From Stenotrophomonas sepilia (GTDB lineage Bacteria > Pseudomonadota > Gammaproteobacteria > Xanthomonadales > Xanthomonadaceae), in contig NZ_LXXZ01000085.1 of assembly GCF_003244875.1 (NCBI RefSeq), positions 1 through 41,291 of the forward strand: a DNA stretch of 41,291 nucleotides, in the 5' to 3' direction. The notes beneath the pieces are model-generated. The model did not search any database. It saw only the letters and a program-made list of their open reading frames with translations, and had not been told where the DNA came from. The position numbers and the translations under genes were made by a program. Below are positions 32,871 to 41,239 of the stretch, piece after piece; the first letter of the stretch is position 1; the number at the start of each line of letters is the position of its first letter.

Positions 32871-34298
32871 TCAGAACTTGTACTGCATCGACGCCGCCAG
32901 CACGTCGCCGCTCACCTTGTACTTGCCGGTCACGGTGTTGGCAGTGGCCGAGGTCGAGGTGATGTTCGGATCCTTGGTGAACAGGTGGGTGTAACCCACG
33001 CTGTATTCCATCTTGTCCGAAGCGGCGTAGGTCAGGCCCAGCGACAGCCACTTGCGGGTGGTGTCCGGCACGCGCACGTCACGGTGGGCGTCGGTGGTCG
33101 GGGTCTGGTCGTACGCCAGGCCGCCACGCAGGGTCAGCTTGTCGTTCACGCGGAAATCGGTACCGATCGACGCGAAGGTGGTGTCGCGGTAGTGGAACGG
33201 CAGCACGCTGTCCGGCTGGTTGGAGTCATAGTCGACGGTGACCTGGTCGAACTTGCTCCACGCCGTGCGCGTGACCTCGGCCATGATCTGCCACTGGTCG
33301 TTCACGCGGTGGGTGAAGCCCATGGTGGCGCTGGCCGGCAGGGTGATGGTGGCGCGGCCGTTGCTGTCGATGAAGGTACCCGGGGCGGCAGTGGCCAGGA
33401 AGGCGGCAGCGTTCTGCGGGATGGTGAAGTCGGCCTTGCCGTCGGTGATCTTGTGCTCGACCTTCGAGCGGTAGCTGAAGGCGATGTTGGTGCCTTCCAC
33501 CGGGGTGACCGTCATGCCCAGGGTGTAGCCGACCGACACTTCGTCGCCCTTGATGCGCAGGTAGCCATCGGCGGTGCCCGGCGAGAAGCCGAGCTGGGCG
33601 GCCTGGCGTGCAGCGGCCTGCGACGCCGCCGCAGCCTGGGCTGCGGTGCCGCCTGCAGCCAGCACACGCGCCGCAGCGGTGCGCTGGGCCGTGGCGTTGA
33701 TCGCGGTGCCGGTATCGACAGCGTTGGTCAGGTCGACGTTCAGGCGCTCGGCGAACACCGAAGCACCGAACGACAGGTACGGGTTGACGTCATAGGAGAA
33801 CGCCACGCCCAGGTCGATGGCCTGCAGCTCGGTCTTGACGCCGTTGTAGCGGCCGACCCAGTCGCGGTCGTATTCGGTCTTGAAACCGAACGGCACGGTC
33901 AGCGAAGCACCGAAGTGCATGTTGTCGTTCTCGCCGAACGGCACGTGGAAGTACGCGGCCGGAACCGGGGCGATCATGCCGGCGTCGCCGCCGTTGCCAC
34001 CGGAAATCGGCGCGCCGTTGCCGTACTGGCCCTGGCCGCGGAACTTGGCGCCGAAGCTGATGGCGCTGACGTCGCCCTGGACCAGGGTGCCGTCGAGCAG
34101 GCGCATGGAGGCCGGGTTGGTGGCGATGACCGAGGCGTCACCTTCGGTCGAGGTGGAGCCGGCGAACGCGCGGCCCAGGCCCTTGGCGCTGTTTTCCTTC
34201 AGCTGGAAGGCGGCAGCATTGGCATCGGCGGCGGCCAGCGCACCGGCAACGCCGACGGCCAGCAGGGTCAGTCGGGCAATGGTGGAAGCGGTTTGCAT
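32871..34298 (-). CDS. FadL/OmpP1/TodX family outer membrane transporter
   Basis: The 475-residue protein has a signal peptide (cleavage near ANA, about residue 27). The mature protein starts AAFQLKENSAKGLGRAFAG, the N-terminal hatch segment of FadL-type channels, followed by NPASMRLL. Repeated amphipathic strands form a beta-barrel that ends in the aromatic residue of MQYKF. It would let long-chain fatty acids or other hydrophobic compounds cross the outer membrane. An Ala-Gln-rich insert (about 200-235) is unusual and probably an extracellular loop. GAGAGAG precedes the ATG. Confidence 0.93.
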   Translation of the reverse strand: MQTASTIARLTLLAVGVAGALAAADANAAAFQLKENSAKGLGRAFAGSTSTEGDASVIATNPASMRLLDGTLVQGDVSAISFGAKFRGQGQYGNGAPISGGNGGDAGMIAPVPAAYFHVPFGENDNMHFGASLTVPFGFKTEYDRDWVGRYNGVKTELQAIDLGVAFSYDVNPYLSFGASVFAERLNVDLTNAVDTGTAINATAQRTAAARVLAAGGTAAQAAAASQAAARQAAQLGFSPGTADGYLRIKGDEVSVGYTLGMTVTPVEGTNIAFSYRSKVEHKITDGKADFTIPQNAAAFLATAAPGTFIDSNGRATITLPASATMGFTHRVNDQWQIMAEVTRTAWSKFDQVTVDYDSNQPDSVLPFHYRDTTFASIGTDFRVNDKLTLRGGLAYDQTPTTDAHRDVRVPDTTRKWLSLGLTYAASDKMEYSVGYTHLFTKDPNITSTSATANTVTGKYKVSGDVLAASMQYKF

Positions 34299-34416
34299 CG
34301 TAGTTCTCTCTCTCCGGTAAGCGGTGATGGTGCTCTGAGTGCGCCTGCGCCCGCCGGGTCCTGGGACCCATCGGAGCGCGCCGGATTCCCCTCCCGACAT
34401 ACGACGCCGTATGCGA

Positions 34417-34444
34417 GTATTACCCAGACCTGTTAATGAAACAA
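34417..34444 (-). promoter_or_regulatory. possible promoter of the fadL-like gene
   Basis: TTGTTT (34439-34444), 16 bases and TAATAC (34417-34422), read on the minus strand, lie about 120 bases before the start codon in the AT-rich divergent gap. Confidence 0.4.
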
Positions 34445-34525
34445 TAACAGCGCAGGCGGTTTTTTCGTCTCAAAAGCTGAACAGGACCATCCCCACCGAA
34501 AGTGGCCGCACGCTAGGCTATTGGC

Positions 34526-35218
34526 ATGTTCGTCTCGCTCCCGTCCCGCAAGAAGGCGGCCCTGCGCTGGGCCACGCCCGTGCTGTTCGCGTCATTGTGG
34601 CTGGCATTCCTGTGGTCGATCTCGCGTCCGGACGATGCCCGCGGCAGCCTCTGGCTGGACTGGGGCGCCCTGTCCACCGGTCTGACCCACCCGCTGGACT
34701 GGTGGGCGACCCTGCAGGACGGCAGCGTGCTGCGCCTGTTCACCGCCCTGTTCCTGCACGCCGACTGGTCACATCTGCTGGGCAACCTGGTGTTCCTGCT
34801 GATCTTCGGCCTGCCCGCCGAGCGGGTGCTGGGGCCGTGGCGGCTGCTGCTGCTGTTCCTGGTCGGCGGCGCAGTGTCGAACCTGGTCGCGATCTACACC
34901 ATGGGCAGCCCGGACCAGATCATCATCGGCGCCAGCGGCGCGGTGTCGGCCCTGATCGGCGCCTATCTGGCCCTGTTCCCGGGCGCGCGGCTGGGCGTGG
35001 TGATCCCGCTCGGCCTGTTCCTGGAGTTCGTGCGCGCCCCGGCGTACCTGCTGATCGGCGTCTGGGCGGCGCTGCAAGTGGTGTTCGCCCACATCGGCCC
35101 AAGCTTCGGCATGGTGGCCTGGTGGGCGCACATCGGCGGCTTCGTGTTCGGCGTCGTGTACGGGGTCTATGTACGCGCCGCGATCGCGCGCCGCCTGCGC
35201 AAGCGGCACGGCTTCTGA
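34526..35218 (+). CDS. rhomboid family intramembrane serine protease
   Basis: This 230-residue protein has about six membrane helices. It has the catalytic pair of the rhomboid family: Ser137 in GASGAVSA and His202 in AHIGGFVFG, plus the conserved FLHADWSHLLGN. It cleaves membrane proteins within the bilayer; its targets are unknown. The ATG at 34526 fits the first helix. A REP unit follows a few bases after the stop. Confidence 0.93.
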   Translation: MFVSLPSRKKAALRWATPVLFASLWLAFLWSISRPDDARGSLWLDWGALSTGLTHPLDWWATLQDGSVLRLFTALFLHADWSHLLGNLVFLLIFGLPAERVLGPWRLLLLFLVGGAVSNLVAIYTMGSPDQIIIGASGAVSALIGAYLALFPGARLGVVIPLGLFLEFVRAPAYLLIGVWAALQVVFAHIGPSFGMVAWWAHIGGFVFGVVYGVYVRAAIARRLRKRHGF

Positions 35219-35223
35219 TCCAG

Positions 35224-35246
35224 GTAGAGCCGGCCGCTGGCCGGCT
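35224..35246 (+). repeat. SMAG-type REP unit after rhomboid gene
   Basis: A GTAG head precedes a perfect AGCCGGCC/GGCCGGCT stem (35228-35246). It lies between convergent genes. Confidence 0.82.
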
Positions 35247-35278
35247 CCACGCTCACCCGCTCGTTCGTAGACCAGGAA

Positions 35279-36715
35279 TCAAGGGTTGGCCGGCACAGGA
35301 GCGGGCTTGGCTTCCGGCGTGCTGTCTGCCTTCGGTTCGACCTTCGCCTCCGGCTTGGCTTCGGGCTTCACCGCAGCGGCCTTCGCGGCCTCGGCCTTCA
35401 ACCGTGCGGCCACCGAACCGGGGTTCTTCAGCTCGGCCAGCGCGTCGTTGATCGGGCCGTCGCCCGGCAGCACCGCACCGGCGTGGTAGCCCTCGGTGCC
35501 TTCGTCATCGCCGCGCAGATGGCCCGGCAGTGTCGCTTCGCTGTAATCGCTCAGACTGGCCGGCAGGGCATCCTCCGCCGGAGTGGCGGCGGGCTTCAAC
35601 TCAACATCCGGCACGATGCCGGTGGCCTGGATCGACTTGCCGCTGGGCGTGTAGTAGCGCGCGGTGGTCAGCTTCACCGAATCGCCGTTGTCCAGCGGCA
35701 GCACGGTCTGCACCGAGCCCTTGCCGAAGGTGCGGCTGCCCACCACGCGGGCGCGCTTGTTGTCGCGCAGCGCGCCGGCCAGCACTTCCGAGGCGCTGGC
35801 CGAACCGGCATCGGCCAGTACCACCACCGGTGCGCCCTTCAGCAGGTCGCCCGGGGTCGCGTCGAACCGGGCATCGCTGATGCTGATGCGGCCACGGGTG
35901 CTGACGATGTTGCCCTTGTCGAGCAGATCGTCGGCGACCTGCACGGCGGCCGTCAGCAGGCCACCCGGGTTGCTGCGCAGATCCAGCACCAGGCCCTTGA
36001 GCTGGCCACCGGACTGCTTCTGCAGCTGCTGCACGTGCTTCTGGAAGTCCGAGCCGGTATCGGCCTGGAAGGTGCTCAGGCGGATGTAGCCATAGCCCGG
36101 CTCGAGCAGGCGGCTGCGCACGCTGGTCACGCGGATGGTCTGGCGGGTCAGGCTGACATCGAACGGCTTCGGCTTGCCGTCACGCACGATGGTCAGCACC
36201 ACCTTGCTGCCGGCCGGGCCGCGCAGCGGTTCACTCGCATCGATCGCGCTGATCGGCTTGCCGTCGATGGCGATGATCAAATCGCCGGCAAGGATGCCGG
36301 CCTTGGCTGCCGGCGTGTCGTCGATCGGCGCGATCACCTTCATGCTGGCGTTGTCCGGCTGCTGCTGCAGCTCCACGCCGATGCCCTCGTAGGCACCGTT
36401 GGCCTGCTCGTCGAAGGCCTGCGCGTCTTCCTTGTTGAAGTAGGTGCTGTGCGGATCAAGGTCGAGCAGCAGGCCACGCACGGCTGACTGCATCAGCTTC
36501 TTGTCATCGACCGGGTCGACATAGGCGGCGCGCACCGCGTTGTACACGGCCACGAAACGGCGGATTTCCTCCAGCGGCACCTTCGAGGTCACCGCCTCCT
36601 CGCTGTTCGCTGCCTGCCCGCTGGTTTCCTGGCTTGGGGCGGGCGCGGTCTGCTGCGCCCAGGACAGCGCTGGCAACAGGGCCAGCAAGAGGGTGGCGGT
36701 ACGGGCTGCGCGCAT
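35279..36715 (-). CDS. carboxy-terminal processing peptidase (S41, CtpA-like)
   Basis: The 478-residue protein has a signal peptide ending near SWAQ (residue 21), a PDZ domain (about 105-195) and an S41 protease domain. Ser307 in GSASASE and Lys332 in TFGKGSVQ form the catalytic dyad. A C-terminal Lys/Ala/Pro-rich tail (about 435-478) follows. It degrades or trims periplasmic proteins, often cell-wall hydrolases or their adaptors. It lies 108 bases after envC in the same direction, which supports a joint role in controlling septal murein hydrolysis. Confidence 0.94.
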   Translation of the reverse strand: MRAARTATLLLALLPALSWAQQTAPAPSQETSGQAANSEEAVTSKVPLEEIRRFVAVYNAVRAAYVDPVDDKKLMQSAVRGLLLDLDPHSTYFNKEDAQAFDEQANGAYEGIGVELQQQPDNASMKVIAPIDDTPAAKAGILAGDLIIAIDGKPISAIDASEPLRGPAGSKVVLTIVRDGKPKPFDVSLTRQTIRVTSVRSRLLEPGYGYIRLSTFQADTGSDFQKHVQQLQKQSGGQLKGLVLDLRSNPGGLLTAAVQVADDLLDKGNIVSTRGRISISDARFDATPGDLLKGAPVVVLADAGSASASEVLAGALRDNKRARVVGSRTFGKGSVQTVLPLDNGDSVKLTTARYYTPSGKSIQATGIVPDVELKPAATPAEDALPASLSDYSEATLPGHLRGDDEGTEGYHAGAVLPGDGPINDALAELKNPGSVAARLKAEAAKAAAVKPEAKPEAKVEPKADSTPEAKPAPVPANP

Positions 36716-36793
36716 GGATCACTCCTGTCGACGGTGGCATGGTGCCCAAGGCACATGCACCGATTATGCGCGAAGCACAGCTAAATTCCCGTT

Positions 36794-36825
36794 GAATCCG
36801 GCCCGCATTCGGCGGGCCAGGATTC
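36794..36825 (-). other. long hairpin across the envC stop codon
   Basis: GAATCC (36794-36799) pairs with GGATTC (36820-36825), and GGCCCGC (36800-36806) with GCGGGCC (36812-36818), with a single bulged base. The hairpin overlaps the envC stop codon and has no T-run. It may attenuate or process the envC-ctpA transcript. Confidence 0.6.
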
Positions 36826-38122
36826 AGCGCCGCTGCAGCCAGCTGTCCGGGTTGACCGGCTGCCCGCCACGGCGCAGCTCGAAGTACAGCGCGGTGACGC
36901 CCTGGCCGCCGGAATTGCCGACCTTGGCCACGGCATCGCCGCGGCTGACCCGCGCGCCAGCATCCTTCAGCAGGGTGTCGTTATGCGCGTAAAGGCTCAT
37001 GTAGCCGTTGCCGTGGTCGACGATCAGGATCATGCCGTAGCCGGTCATCCAGTCGGAGAACACCACGGTGCCATCGGCCACGGCCGTGACCGTGCTGCCG
37101 GCTGGCGCGCCGATCAGCACACCGTTGCTGGTGCGCCCATCGGGCAGCTTGCCGCCATAGCGGGCCAGCAGGTTGCCGGACAACGGCCAACCCAGGCCGC
37201 CGACCTTCGGCGCCGGTGCCGACGCCACCGCAGGTGGAACCTTGGAGGGCGGCGGTGGACGGCCCTGCGCGGCGGCCTGGCGTGCGGCGCGCTCGGCAGC
37301 GGCTTTCTCGGCGGCGGCCCGGCGTGCAGCGGCGCGCCGCTCGGCTTCGGCCCGCGCGGCAGCGGCACGCAGGTTGGCCAGCAGCGTTTCCAGTGCTTTG
37401 GCGTCCTGGCCCAATGCCTGTTCCTTCTCGCGCTGGTCCTTGAAGCGCTCTTCCAGCGAGGCAACGGTCTTTGCGCGATCGCGGCGGTCCGCTTCCAGGG
37501 CGGCTGCCTGCTGTTTCTGGTCCTGCTGCGTCCCCTGCAGCTTCTGCTTGCGCTCGGCGATCTGCGCCTGCAGCGCTTCCAGTTCCTTCAGGTCGGCGGT
37601 CAGCGTGGTGATCCGCTGCGCACGCTCGCGCTGCAGGTAGCGATGGTAGGCCAGGGCGCGGTTGGCATCGGCCACCGTGTCCTGCGACAGCAGCAGCTTC
37701 AGTGGTGCGTGGTTGCCCAGCTGATACGCCGCGCGCAACAGCCCGGCCAGTTCGCGGTGCTGCTGGGCCAGGTTGCCCTGCAGCGTGCTGCGGCGCTGCT
37801 CGGCTTCGGCCAGGGCGCGGCCCTGCTCACGCAGCGCGGCTTCCGTCTGCGCAAGTGCACGGCCAGTGCGGGCTACCTTCTCGTCGGCCTCGCGCAGCTG
37901 CCGCGATGCCTGCCCGCGCTGGCCCTCGATCTGCCGTCGCTCCTGCGCCACGCCCTTCAGTTCGGTACGCAGTTTCTGCAGCTTGCGCTCGGTCTCGCGG
38001 GTGGTCTGCGCACCGCTGGGCAGCGGCAGGGCCAGCGCCAACGCCAGCCCCAGCAGCAGGCAGCGACCGCCGCGGGCAGCGGCGATGTGATGTCGGCGTG
38101 ATGGGAAGACGTTGTCGCGCAA
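36824..38122 (-). CDS. envC: murein hydrolase activator EnvC (M23 domain)
   Basis: The 432-residue protein has a signal peptide and a long coiled coil rich in Glu, Arg and Gln (about 40-270). A C-terminal LytM/M23 domain follows (about 310-432), with GVLIGAPAGSTVTAVADGTV and GYGMILIVDHGNGYMSLYAH. In EnvC the LytM domain lacks its own activity and switches on amidases at the septum. The TTG at 38122 is chosen because a GGA lies six to nine bases upstream and no in-frame ATG exists before the signal peptide. It is followed by ctpA in the same direction. Confidence 0.9.
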   Translation of the reverse strand: MRDNVFPSRRHHIAAARGGRCLLLGLALALALPLPSGAQTTRETERKLQKLRTELKGVAQERRQIEGQRGQASRQLREADEKVARTGRALAQTEAALREQGRALAEAEQRRSTLQGNLAQQHRELAGLLRAAYQLGNHAPLKLLLSQDTVADANRALAYHRYLQRERAQRITTLTADLKELEALQAQIAERKQKLQGTQQDQKQQAAALEADRRDRAKTVASLEERFKDQREKEQALGQDAKALETLLANLRAAAARAEAERRAAARRAAAEKAAAERAARQAAAQGRPPPPSKVPPAVASAPAPKVGGLGWPLSGNLLARYGGKLPDGRTSNGVLIGAPAGSTVTAVADGTVVFSDWMTGYGMILIVDHGNGYMSLYAHNDTLLKDAGARVSRGDAVAKVGNSGGQGVTALYFELRRGGQPVNPDSWLQRR

Positions 38123-38217
38123 GGGCTTTCCAGTGACTTCAGGCAGTTGCGGGGGTTACCGGGGAATGGTGACATCTCCGCACGCGGCCTGCCAGCCGCA
38201 CATCCATCGAGGTCGCC

Positions 38218-38880
38218 ATGAAAACTCTTTCCATTCCGCTGCTGTTGGGCGTACTGCTGGCCACCGGGCCGGTCTGTGCGCAGGAGAACATCAGCAAGGT
38301 CAACGGCAGCATCAGCGCCGAACCCGGGCAACGCTACGGCAAGCTGGACACCGTCAACGGCGGCATCCGCGTCGGCGAGGGCGTCGAGACCGGCAGCATC
38401 GACACCGTCAACGGCGGGGTGAAGGTCGCCGACCGCGCGCGCACCGGCAAGATCGAAACGGTCAACGGTGGTGTGCGCCTGGGTCGTGAAGTGATCGCCA
38501 GTGGCGGCGTCAGCACCGTCAACGGCAGCATCTTCACCGATCGCGGCAGCCAGATCGAAGGCGGCGTCGAGACCGTCAACGGCGGCATCGGCCTGGTCGA
38601 GAGCCGCGTCGGCAAGGACGTGGAGACCGTCAATGGTGACATCACCGTCGGTATCGGTTCGCAGGTCAACGGCGGTGTGCATGTGCGCAAGCCGAACTTC
38701 AGTGTCTCGCTGACCGCCAGCCGCAAGCCGCGCGTGATCATCGGCCCGAATGCGGTGGTCACCGGCCCCCTGCAGTTCGAACGCGAAGTGGTGCTGTACG
38801 TGCATCGCTCCGCTCGCATCGGCCCGGTGACCGGCGCCGAGCCAATCCCGTTCGACACCGATACCGCCCCGGCGGACTGA
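38218..38880 (+). CDS. exported VNG-repeat solenoid protein
   Basis: The 220-residue protein has a signal peptide ending near VCA (residue 21). A core follows of eight VNG motifs beginning at residues 28, 46, 64, 82, 101, 120, 138 and 150. The period is 18-19 residues, except the last. Each repeat has the form TVNGGI-x-VG, which predicts a beta-helix or beta-solenoid. The end (about 165-220) is a different, less repetitive region. I cannot assign a function; an envelope structural or binding role is possible. It is divergent from envC and precedes the M28 peptidase gene. Confidence 0.85.
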   Translation: MKTLSIPLLLGVLLATGPVCAQENISKVNGSISAEPGQRYGKLDTVNGGIRVGEGVETGSIDTVNGGVKVADRARTGKIETVNGGVRLGREVIASGGVSTVNGSIFTDRGSQIEGGVETVNGGIGLVESRVGKDVETVNGDITVGIGSQVNGGVHVRKPNFSVSLTASRKPRVIIGPNAVVTGPLQFEREVVLYVHRSARIGPVTGAEPIPFDTDTAPAD

Positions 38881-38966
38881 ACCCGCCGGACCTGCCGGTT
38901 CGGTAATACTCACTGTTACCGGTCGCGCATCAGGTGCGGCCGCCCTTTGTTCTCCAGGAATCGACG

Positions 38967-40676
38967 ATGCCCCGCAAACTCCTCCTGTGCCTGGCCGCCG
39001 CGGCCGCGCTCAGTGCCTGCAAAGGCGAAAACACGCCCGCCGCCGCGCCGGCCACCGACACCGCTGCGGCGAAGCCGGCCGCCCATTCGTTCTCCCCGGA
39101 GATCAATGCCGGCGACTTCGCCGAGATGGTCAAGACGCTGGCCTCGGATGAGTTCGAAGGCCGCGCGCCGGGCAGCAAGGGCGAAGAGCTGACGGTCAAC
39201 TACATCCGCGACTAGATGCAGCGCATCGGCCTGCAGCCCGGCAACGGCGACAGCTGGTTCCAGGATGTGCCGATGACCGAGACCACGGCCGACGAATCGA
39301 CCGTGCTGAAGATCACCCAGGGCGGCAAGACCACCGAGCTGAAGTTCGGCACCGACATGGTGGTGGGTACCCGCACCGGCCAGGCCGAGGTAAAGGTCGA
39401 TGCCAGCGACCTGGTGTTCGTCGGCTATGGCGTCGATGCGCCGGAGCAGAAGTGGAACGATTACGCCGGCCAGGACTGGAAAGGCAAGACGGTCGTCATG
39501 TTCGTCAACGACCCGGGCTTCCACGTCGAGGACGAGAAGCTGTTCGACGGCAAGCGCATGACCTACTACGGCCGCTGGACCTACAAGTTCGAGGAAGCCG
39601 CGCGCAAGGGCGCCGCTGCTGCACTGATCGTGCACGACACCGCCGGCGCCTCCTACGGCTGGGACGTGGTGAAGAACTCCTGGGCGGGCCCGCAGTACGA
39701 CCTGCCGGCCAAGGATGACCCGGAAGCGCGCATTCCGGTGCAGGGCTGGCTGAGCGCCGACGCGGCCAAGGCACTGTTCGCCGGTGCCGGCCTGGACCTG
39801 GCGCAGGCCTACAAGGACGCCAGCAAGCGCGGTTTCAAGCCGGTGCCGCTGAAGGCCACCGCTGCGGTCGACCTGAAGAGCCAGATCGCACAGAAGCAGT
39901 CGCGCAACGTGGTGGGTGTGCTGCCGGGTAGCAAGCGCGCTGACGAGGCGGTGCTGTACATGGCGCACTGGGATCACCTGGGCAAGCATGAGGGCGAGAC
40001 CGGCGACAACATCTACAACGGCGCCGTCGATAATGCGACCGGCGTCGCCGGTATTCTCGAAGTGGCCGAAGCCATGGCCCACCAGGACCCGAAGCCGGAG
40101 CGTTCGGTGGTGTTCCTGGCCGTGACCCTGGAAGAATCCGGCCTGCTGGGTTCGAAGTACTACGTCGCCCACCCGACCTTCCCGCTGGACAAGATCGCCG
40201 GCGTGATCAACATCGATGCCATGTCGGTGGCTGGCCGTGCCAAGGACGTGACCGTCACCGGGTTCGGCAGCTCGGAGCTGGAGGACATCCTCAAGCCGTT
40301 GGCCGCCGCCCAGGACCGTACGCTGCACGGTGAGACCTCGGTGCAAAGCGGCTTCTACTTCCGCTCGGATCACTTCAACTTCGCCAAGGCCGGTGTGCCA
40401 GCCCTGTACGCCGATGGCGGCGAGGACCTGCGCGAGGGTGGCGTGGAAGCGGGCCGCAAGGCCGCGGCGGACTACGGCGCCAACCGCTACCATGGCCCGA
40501 AGGACGAGTTCGACGCCGCCACCTGGAAGCTGGATGGCACCGTCGAAGACCTGCAGCTGATGTACGGCGTGGGCAAGGAACTGGCCGGTGGTGATCGTTG
40601 GCCGAACTGGTATGCAGGCAACCCGTTCAAGGCGGCCCGCGACGCGATGATGAAGGACAAGGCTTCGGCCAAGTAA
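38967..40676 (+). pseudogene. M28 family metallopeptidase interrupted by an in-frame amber codon
   Basis: One continuous frame of 570 codons encodes a lipoprotein signal (LSAC, Cys near residue 18), a linker, a PA-like insert and an M28 zinc peptidase domain. Codon 83 (39213-39215) is TAG, in the context YIRD-stop-MQRIGL. The expected residue there is Gln (CAG), one base change away. All metal-site segments downstream look intact: HWDHLG, GAVDNATG, LEESGLLGS and SDHFNFAKAG. An ATG follows the stop directly, so re-initiation would give a 486-residue product without an export signal (39216-40676). It may be a recent nonsense mutation, read-through or a sequence error. Confidence 0.85.
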
Positions 40677-40695
40677 AGTCGGGCCATGCTCGACT
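40677..40695 (+). repeat. REP-like hairpin after the M28 gene
   Basis: AGTCGGGC and GCTCGACT (40677-40684 with 40688-40695) pair around CAT, directly after the stop codon, with one G-T pair. Confidence 0.6.
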
Positions 40696-40713
40696 GAGCA
40701 CTCTTGAGAGCAG

Positions 40714-40746
40714 AGCGGCGCCCCACGGGGCGCCGCTTTTCTTTTG
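40714..40746 (+). terminator. rho-independent terminator after the M28 gene
   Basis: An 11-base arm (40714-40724) pairs with 40727-40737 across a tight loop, followed by TTTTCTTTT. Confidence 0.9.
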
Positions 40747-40758
40747 CGTACCGTCGGC

Positions 40759-40932
40759 GGCAGATCCACGGCTGGTGTGGATCTGCCGGTAGTGCCGGCC
40801 GCTGGCCGGCAATCGATTGGTAGCGGCCAACCTTGGTTGGCGCCATGCTTCCTCGTGGACGGCATCCACGCAGGGCGTGGATCTAGCGGGCGATGTAACG
40901 CCATCGGGTTGCCGGCCAGCGGCCGGCACTAC
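40759..40932. repeat. cluster of five REP-type palindromes
   Basis: The 317-base stretch between the M28 gene and the 5S rRNA holds no gene. Palindromes lie at 40759-40787 (AGATCCAC stem), 40788-40812 (GTAGTGCCGGCC), 40819-40843 (GTAGCGGCCAACC), 40862-40885 (ATCCACGC, reverse) and 40907-40932 (GCCGGCC, reverse, ending CTACC). The second and fifth form an inverted pair, as do the first and fourth in stem type. Confidence 0.85.
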
Positions 40933-40954
40933 CCACGTTTCCTGCGCCCAAAGA

Positions 40955-40984
40955 AAAACCCCGCTGCGTCAGCAGCGGGGTTTT
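40955..40984 (-). terminator. terminator of the rRNA operon after the last 5S gene
   Basis: A 13-bp stem (40955-40967 with 40972-40984), GTCA loop and flanking A/T runs give a terminator for minus-strand transcription. It lies nine bases after the 5S 3' end. Confidence 0.9.
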
Positions 40985-40993
40985 GGGTGTAAA

Positions 40994-41109
40994 CCCTGGC
41001 GATGACCTACTCTCGCATGGCTTGAGCCACACTACCATCGGCGCAGCTGCGTTTCACTTCCGAGTTCGGGATGGGATCGGGTGGTTCCACAGCGCTAATT
41101 TCACCAGGG
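40994..41109 (-). rRNA. rrf: 5S ribosomal RNA (distal copy)
   Basis: The minus strand reads as a complete 5S rRNA of about 116 bases. It has the conserved CCCGAACTCGGAAGTGAAAC loop region and the GCGAGAGTAGG 3' part. The ends CCCTGG and CCAGGG pair as helix I. Boundaries are set by that terminal pairing and may be off by a few bases. It is preceded by a second 5S gene at the window edge. Confidence 0.95.
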
Positions 41110-41199
41110 AGACGGTTGCAGCAGCGCTTGCAGCGCCAGCTTCGCGATCTTGCCCATGGGCGGAAGGTATCCAGAAAAGCAATGCCTTCACTTAATAAG

Positions 41200-41229
41200 A
41201 AAAACCCCACTGCGCCAGCAGCGGGGTTT
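41200..41229 (-). terminator. terminator-like stem between the two 5S genes
   Basis: The stem is nearly the same as the terminator of the distal copy. One position changes from a G-C pair to a pair that is G-U only in a minus-strand transcript, which agrees with the direction of the rRNA operon. Confidence 0.8.
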
Positions 41230-41239
41230 TGGGTATAAA

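Noticed and set aside
38218..38880. Reading the VNG repeat protein as an RTX-like or adhesin toxin
   Set aside because: There is no GGxGxD calcium-binding nonapeptide pattern and no type I secretion signal; the repeat is VNG with an 18-residue period.
40759..40932. Possible CRISPR array because of regularly spaced palindromes
   Set aside because: The units are of different types and both orientations, without unique spacers of constant length or cas genes. They are REP elements.
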